Source: Phenylobacterium sp. LH3H17 (GTDB lineage: Bacteria; Pseudomonadota; Alphaproteobacteria; Caulobacterales; Caulobacteraceae). Taken from it: DNA of 64,000 bases. The notes below the pieces were generated by a model. The model had not been told where the DNA came from. It saw only the letters and a list, made by a program, of their open reading frames with translations, and did no database searches. Location: NCBI RefSeq assembly GCF_024298925.1, contig NZ_CP101283.1, positions 1,865,001 through 1,929,000 of the forward strand, given 5' to 3'. The translations under genes and the position numbers were made by a program. Of this stretch, positions 60,678 through 64,000 are shown piece after piece (positions within the stretch are counted from its first letter, which is position 1; each line of letters opens with the position of its first letter).

Positions 60678-61991
60678 CTAGGCCGGACGGACGACCATGC
60701 AGGCCAGGCGCTTGGCCTTCAGGGCCTGGCAGGCGCCCTTGGCGGCCGATTCGTTGAAGCCGGTGAAGCGGGCCTGATACTTGCCGCCGCCCTTGTCCAC
60801 CGAGCCGTCGGCGTCACCGAAGATCTTTCCGAAGCGCTTGTTGACGAAGGTCAGCTGTTCCTTGGCGTCGGACTTGGACTTGAAGGCGCCGACCTGGACG
60901 GCCCACTTGCCCGGCTTCTTCGACGATTTCTTGTCGTCGTCCTTCCTGCCGTCGCGCAGGGAGCTCTTGGACGGCTCGACGATCTTGACCTTGGAGGCCG
61001 ACGCGCCGGACGCGGCCGAGGCGAGCATGATCTTCGCGCCCTCGGTGTCGTTGTCGCCCTGTTCGATGCTGCGCTGCATGGTCTGGCCCTGCGGCGGCGG
61101 CTCGAAATAGTTCTGGGCCACGGTGATGTTCTCGCCGCGGTCGCGGCGGGCCATGACCTCGAAGCCGGTGGTCAGCAGTTGGGTGGCGTTGTTGTTCCGC
61201 CAGGCGGTGGAGGGGGCGCCCAGGACCACGGTGATCAGGCGGCGGTTGTTGCGCACCGCCGAGACCGCGATGTTGAAGCCCGAGGCGTTGGTGTAGCCGG
61301 TCTTGATCCCGTCCACGCCGGGCATGGTGTTGAGCATGCCATTGTGGTTGCGCATCGAGACGCCGCGGAAGCTGAACGACCGGGTGCCGAACAGCCCATA
61401 ATACTGCGGATAGTCGCGCATCACGGCGCGCGACAGGATGGCGATGTCGCGGGCGGTGGAGATCTGGCGACTGTCGGGCAGGCCCGATGCGTTGACGAAG
61501 CGGGTGTTCTGCATGCCCAGCTCCTGGGCCCGCAGGGTCATCATGGCGGCAAAGCGGGCTTCTGATCCGCCCAGCTTCTCGGCCAGGGCGACGGCGATGT
61601 CGTTAGCCGACTTGGTGGCCATGGCCGACATGGCTTCTTCGACGGTCAGGGTCTGGCCGGCGGCGAGGCCGAGCTTGGTCGGCGCCTGCGCCGCGGCGCG
61701 CGGCGAGATCATGACGGGATCGTCCAGCTTCAGCCGGCCCGAGGCGAGCGCCTCGAAGGCCAGATAGAGCGTCATCACCTTTGTGATCGAGGCGGGATAG
61801 CGCGGGCTGTCCGCGCGTTTGGCGTACAATACCTCCCCGGTCTTGGCGTCGACGACCACCGCCGCGTACTTCGGCTGGCTGGACAGCGACAGATAGGGGA
61901 TTTGAGCCTGAGCGGTCGTGGCCAAGGGCGCGAACGCGGTGGCGACCGCGAGACCAAGGGCGACAAACAGGTGGCGGGCGCGCTCGAACAT
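60678..61991 (-). CDS. D-alanyl-D-alanine carboxypeptidase with SPOR domain
   Basis: A 437-residue penicillin-binding-type D,D-carboxypeptidase (DacA/PBP5-like). A signal peptide ends near residue 30 (TTAQAQ). Catalytic motifs: SITK (68-71), SAN (128-130) and KTG (230-232). After about residue 350 there is a Lys/Ser/Asp-rich linker and a C-terminal SPOR domain (GKWAVQVGAFKSKSDAKEQLTFVNKRFGKIFGDA, about 360-393) that binds denuded septal glycan. It trims peptidoglycan stem peptides, probably at the division site. Confidence 0.93.
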   Translation of the reverse strand: MFERARHLFVALGLAVATAFAPLATTAQAQIPYLSLSSQPKYAAVVVDAKTGEVLYAKRADSPRYPASITKVMTLYLAFEALASGRLKLDDPVMISPRAAAQAPTKLGLAAGQTLTVEEAMSAMATKSANDIAVALAEKLGGSEARFAAMMTLRAQELGMQNTRFVNASGLPDSRQISTARDIAILSRAVMRDYPQYYGLFGTRSFSFRGVSMRNHNGMLNTMPGVDGIKTGYTNASGFNIAVSAVRNNRRLITVVLGAPSTAWRNNNATQLLTTGFEVMARRDRGENITVAQNYFEPPPQGQTMQRSIEQGDNDTEGAKIMLASAASGASASKVKIVEPSKSSLRDGRKDDDKKSSKKPGKWAVQVGAFKSKSDAKEQLTFVNKRFGKIFGDADGSVDKGGGKYQARFTGFNESAAKGACQALKAKRLACMVVRPA

Positions 61992-62160
61992 GGGCGGTTC
62001 GTCCGTCGAATCAAAGGGTTGGGCGACCCCCCGGCCGCCTTACAAGAACCCTACCATGCCAGGACTAACCTTGCGCGAGGGTAAACAAGGCTTGAACGAG
62101 CCCATTTGTCGCGGTTTCGCCGATCAACACTGCCGTGATCGCTCGCGTAGGAGGCGATGT

Positions 62161-62199
62161 TGCACTGCACAAAAGGCCCTTGACTGCTGCACTGCAACA
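62161..62199 (+). promoter_or_regulatory. PhaR-like operator and promoter of the phasin gene
   Basis: Two copies of TGCACTGCA: TGCACTGCACAA (62161-62172) and TGCACTGCAACA (62188-62199). They match the TGC-N3-GCA-type sites reported for PhaR, the PHB-responsive repressor of phasins in alphaproteobacteria. TTGACT (62180-62185) provides a -35 just before the second site, so binding there would block RNA polymerase. The 302-nt gap 61992-62293 holds only this, the start region of the divergent carboxypeptidase gene and no other gene. Confidence 0.6.
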
Positions 62200-62293
62200 T
62201 GAGAAATAGGCTGCGAGTTCAAAGCAGTTCCGCCCTGCCCAGTTTGCATTGCGGCGTCCGCCGCCCCTACAACCGACCTCAGGAGAACATCCC

Positions 62294-62728
62294 ATGGCCG
62301 CCGCCGAAACCGTCAAGAACACCGTCGAGCAGTTCACCGCCGCCGGCAACGTCGCCTTCAAGGACGCCGTCGAGAAGTCCCTGGCTTCGCTGAACGAAGT
62401 CAACGCCCATTCCAAGAAGAACCTGGAAGCCGTCATCGCCTCGGTGACCGCTTCGACCAAGGGCGCTGAAGCCCTGGGCGCCCAGGCCATGGCCTACTCC
62501 AAGAAGGCCGTGGAAGACCAAGTCGCCGCCGCCAAGTCGCTTTCGGGCGCCAAGTCGATCCAGGAAGTGGTCGAGCTGCAGACCTCCTTCGCCAAGACCG
62601 CCCTCGAAGCCTACATGGCCGAAGTGGGCAAGATGTCCGAGATCGTCTCGGCCTCGGTGAAGGACAGCATGAAGCCGCTGAACGAGCGCGTCACCGCCGC
62701 CGTCGAGCGCCTGCAGGCCGCCCGCTAA
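62294..62728 (+). CDS. Phasin family protein (PHB granule-associated)
   Basis: A 144-residue, almost entirely alpha-helical Ala/Lys/Glu-rich protein of the phasin family: TVEQFTAAGNVAFKDAVEKSLASLNEVNAHSKKNLEAVIAS (about 9-49) and QEVVELQTSFAKTALEAYMAEVGKMSEIVSASV (about 93-125). Phasins coat polyhydroxybutyrate granules. The ATG at 62294 has AGGAG 8 nt upstream. The gene has a PhaR-like control region upstream and a strong terminator downstream. No PHB synthase gene is in the window. Confidence 0.9.
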   Translation: MAAAETVKNTVEQFTAAGNVAFKDAVEKSLASLNEVNAHSKKNLEAVIASVTASTKGAEALGAQAMAYSKKAVEDQVAAAKSLSGAKSIQEVVELQTSFAKTALEAYMAEVGKMSEIVSASVKDSMKPLNERVTAAVERLQAAR

Positions 62729-62780
62729 GACCCAAAGTCTCCCTCAGCCGCGCTGCGTACCTGCGCGGCTGACCCTGAAG

Positions 62781-62812
62781 AGGCCCACACCGGAAACGGC
62801 GTGGGCCTTTTT
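62781..62812 (+). terminator. Intrinsic terminator of the phasin gene
   Basis: AGGCCCAC...GTGGGCCT (62781-62788/62801-62808), with an inner CCG-GAAA-CGG extension, is followed by TTTTTACTTTT. A second hairpin, CAGCCGCGC...GCGCGGCTG, lies just before it. Confidence 0.85.
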
Positions 62813-62850
62813 ACTTTTCCGGGGCGGGGGCGGGCGCTAGACCTGCATCC

Positions 62851-63312
62851 ATGTCTCAAGTCGAAGCACGCCTAGCCGTCGCCGGCATCGTCCTGCCGCA
62901 GCCCAATCCTCCGGTCGCCAACTACGTCCCGTTCGTGAGGACCGGTTCGATCGTCCACATCTCGGGCCAGGTCTCGTTCGACGCTTCGGGCGGCGTGCGC
63001 GGGATCGTCGGCGAGGACGTGGACGCCGAGACCGCCAAGGCGGCCGCGCGGCTCTGCGGAATCAACCTTCTGGCCCAGATGAAGGCCGCCTGCGAAGGCG
63101 ACCTCGACCGGGTGGTGCGGGTGGTCAAGCTGGGCGGCTTCGTCCAGGCCGGCCCGAGCTTCTTCGAAATCCCCCAGGTGGTGAACGGCTGTTCCGACGT
63201 GATGGTCGCGGCGTTCGGCGACGCGGGCAAGCATGCCCGCTCGGCCGTCGGGGTCTATCGCCTGCCGATGAACTTCGCCGTCGAAGTCGACGCGGTGGTG
63301 GAGGTCACGTGA
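62851..63312 (+). CDS. RidA-family enamine/imine deaminase-like protein
   Basis: A 153-residue RidA/YjgF-family protein that hydrolyses reactive enamines and imines produced by PLP enzymes. It shows NYVPFVRTGSIVHISGQVSF (about 26-45), ARLCGINLLAQMKAACEGDLDRVVRVVKLGGFVQ and AVGVYRLPMNFAVEVDAVVEV. The usual active-site Arg near RSAVGV is kept (HARSAVGVYRLP). Longer-subgroup length. Its stop overlaps the next gene. Confidence 0.88.
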   Translation: MSQVEARLAVAGIVLPQPNPPVANYVPFVRTGSIVHISGQVSFDASGGVRGIVGEDVDAETAKAAARLCGINLLAQMKAACEGDLDRVVRVVKLGGFVQAGPSFFEIPQVVNGCSDVMVAAFGDAGKHARSAVGVYRLPMNFAVEVDAVVEVT

Positions 63313-64000
63313 ACACCCAGTTCGGCGAGGCCTGGGACCTCCTGTTCCACCCGCCGGTGGCCCATCGCGGCCTCTGGGCCAAGGACGGCGCGCCGGAGAA
63401 CTCGCTGGGCGCCTTCCAGGCCGCCTGCAAGGCCGGCTACGGCATCGAGCTGGACGTCCAGCTCTCGGCCGACGGCGAGGCCATGGTGTTCCACGATGAA
63501 GATCTGGAGCGGATGACCGGGGCCACCGGGCGTCTGCGTGATCGCACCGCCGCCGACCTGGCCGAGCTGCGGCTGAAGGAAACCGACGAGCCGATCCCGA
63601 CCCTGATGGACACCCTGGCCATCGTCGGCCAACGGGCCATGGTGCATGTGGAGCTGAAGACCCCGTTCGGCGAGGTCGGTCCGCTGGAGCAACGGGTGCA
63701 CGACATCCTGATCGACCATGCGGGCCCGGTCTGCGTGATCGGGTTCAATCCCTATTCCCACGCCTGGTTCGCCGACCGGTTCCCGGGCGTTCTGCGGGGT
63801 CTGGACAGCTACAACTACAAGCGTGCGCCGCACCTGGCCGAGGAACAACGCGAGGCCTTCGCCCGGCTTGAGCACGTTGCCATCGCCCGGCCGCACTTCC
63901 TGGCGCTCAGCGTGGACATGGTCGGCGATCCCCGCGCCAAGGCCTTTCGCGACAAGGGGATGCCGGTCGTGGCCTGGACGGTGCGCGATCCGGTCCAATG
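63309..64000 (+). CDS. Glycerophosphodiester phosphodiesterase, partial
   Basis: The first 230 codons of a GDPD-family protein that continues past the window, read from the DNA. It starts at a GTG overlapping the RidA stop and gives NTQFGEAWDLLFHPPVAHRG. Catalytic and metal residues are seen: His19-Arg20 (VAHRGLW), Glu47 and Asp49 (IELDVQLS), and His62 (VFHDEDLERMTG). Then VHVELKTPFG and VIGFNPYSHAWFADRFP. It would hydrolyse glycerophosphodiesters to glycerol-3-phosphate; probably cytoplasmic, since no signal is seen. Confidence 0.9.
   Translation, partial: MNTQFGEAWDLLFHPPVAHRGLWAKDGAPENSLGAFQAACKAGYGIELDVQLSADGEAMVFHDEDLERMTGATGRLRDRTAADLAELRLKETDEPIPTLMDTLAIVGQRAMVHVELKTPFGEVGPLEQRVHDILIDHAGPVCVIGFNPYSHAWFADRFPGVLRGLDSYNYKRAPHLAEEQREAFARLEHVAIARPHFLALSVDMVGDPRAKAFRDKGMPVVAWTVRDPVQ

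Overview
The window is a high-GC chromosomal segment of an alphaproteobacterium, most likely from the Caulobacteraceae (Caulobacter/Phenylobacterium group). It encodes MipZ, the division-plane positioner, and SpmX, a lysozyme-derived polarity factor, and both are hallmarks of that order. It also has the alphaproteobacterial S10-spc-alpha ribosomal order, several GTG/TTG starts, ATP12 and a split biotin-dependent acyl-CoA carboxylase. No plasmid, prophage, IS element or CRISPR array was seen.

Region 1 (1-13525): the S10-spc-alpha ribosomal supercluster, from the 3' end of rplC through secY, adk, rpsM, rpsK, rpoA and rplQ, closed by a strong intrinsic terminator. A promoter-like sequence restarts transcription before rpsM. 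Hairpins lie before rplO, rpoA and rplQ, and a REP-like palindromic element lies before secY.

Region 2 (13550-28900): three tandem VOC-fold genes with an ArsR repressor and an SRPBCC protein, an MFS exporter, an alpha/beta hydrolase, an HtrA protease, rarA, two RluA-family pseudouridine synthases, a CC0125-type lipoprotein, crcB, a truncated winged-helix gene, the exported DUF1800/DUF1501 pair and ATP12.

Region 3 (28400-41700): a GST/PNPOx/GNAT operon divergent from a LysR regulator, the two acyl-CoA carboxylase subunits separated by about 4.4 kb of unrelated genes, a BON protein behind a possible general-stress promoter, a frameshifted APH(6)-type kinase, msrB, two DUF805 genes, lipB, a fliN-like gene and tRNA-Leu(GAG).

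Region 4 (41800-50230): mgtE; spmX with a sigma-54-like promoter; an MmyB-type HTH regulator; the remnant of an ECF sigma factor still coupled to its anti-sigma gene; a 22-codon gene with a near-perfect Shine-Dalgarno; a cNMP-binding patatin; and an enoyl-CoA hydratase.

Region 5 (50230-58200): an acyl-CoA ligase, a LuxR-type regulator, an acyl-CoA dehydrogenase, a TonB-dependent receptor and a Baeyer-Villiger-like monooxygenase. The same palindrome, CTATC-N6-GATAG, occurs before the ligase, in the luxR/dehydrogenase intergenic region and before the receptor. This suggests a local uptake-and-oxidation regulon under a LuxR solo.

Region 6 (58270-64000): panC, mipZ with a GANTC site just before its start, a DnaJ-like protein, a D,D-carboxypeptidase with a SPOR domain, a phasin with PhaR-like sites, RidA and the start of a glycerophosphodiester phosphodiesterase.

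A structured repeat of about 140 bp occurs three times (19624, 40412, 60526). Each copy is in the same orientation and starts 7-9 nt after the stop codon of a plus-strand gene. The middle copy lies between two identical 29-bp sequences, which looks like the footprint of insertion into an overlapping convergent gene pair.
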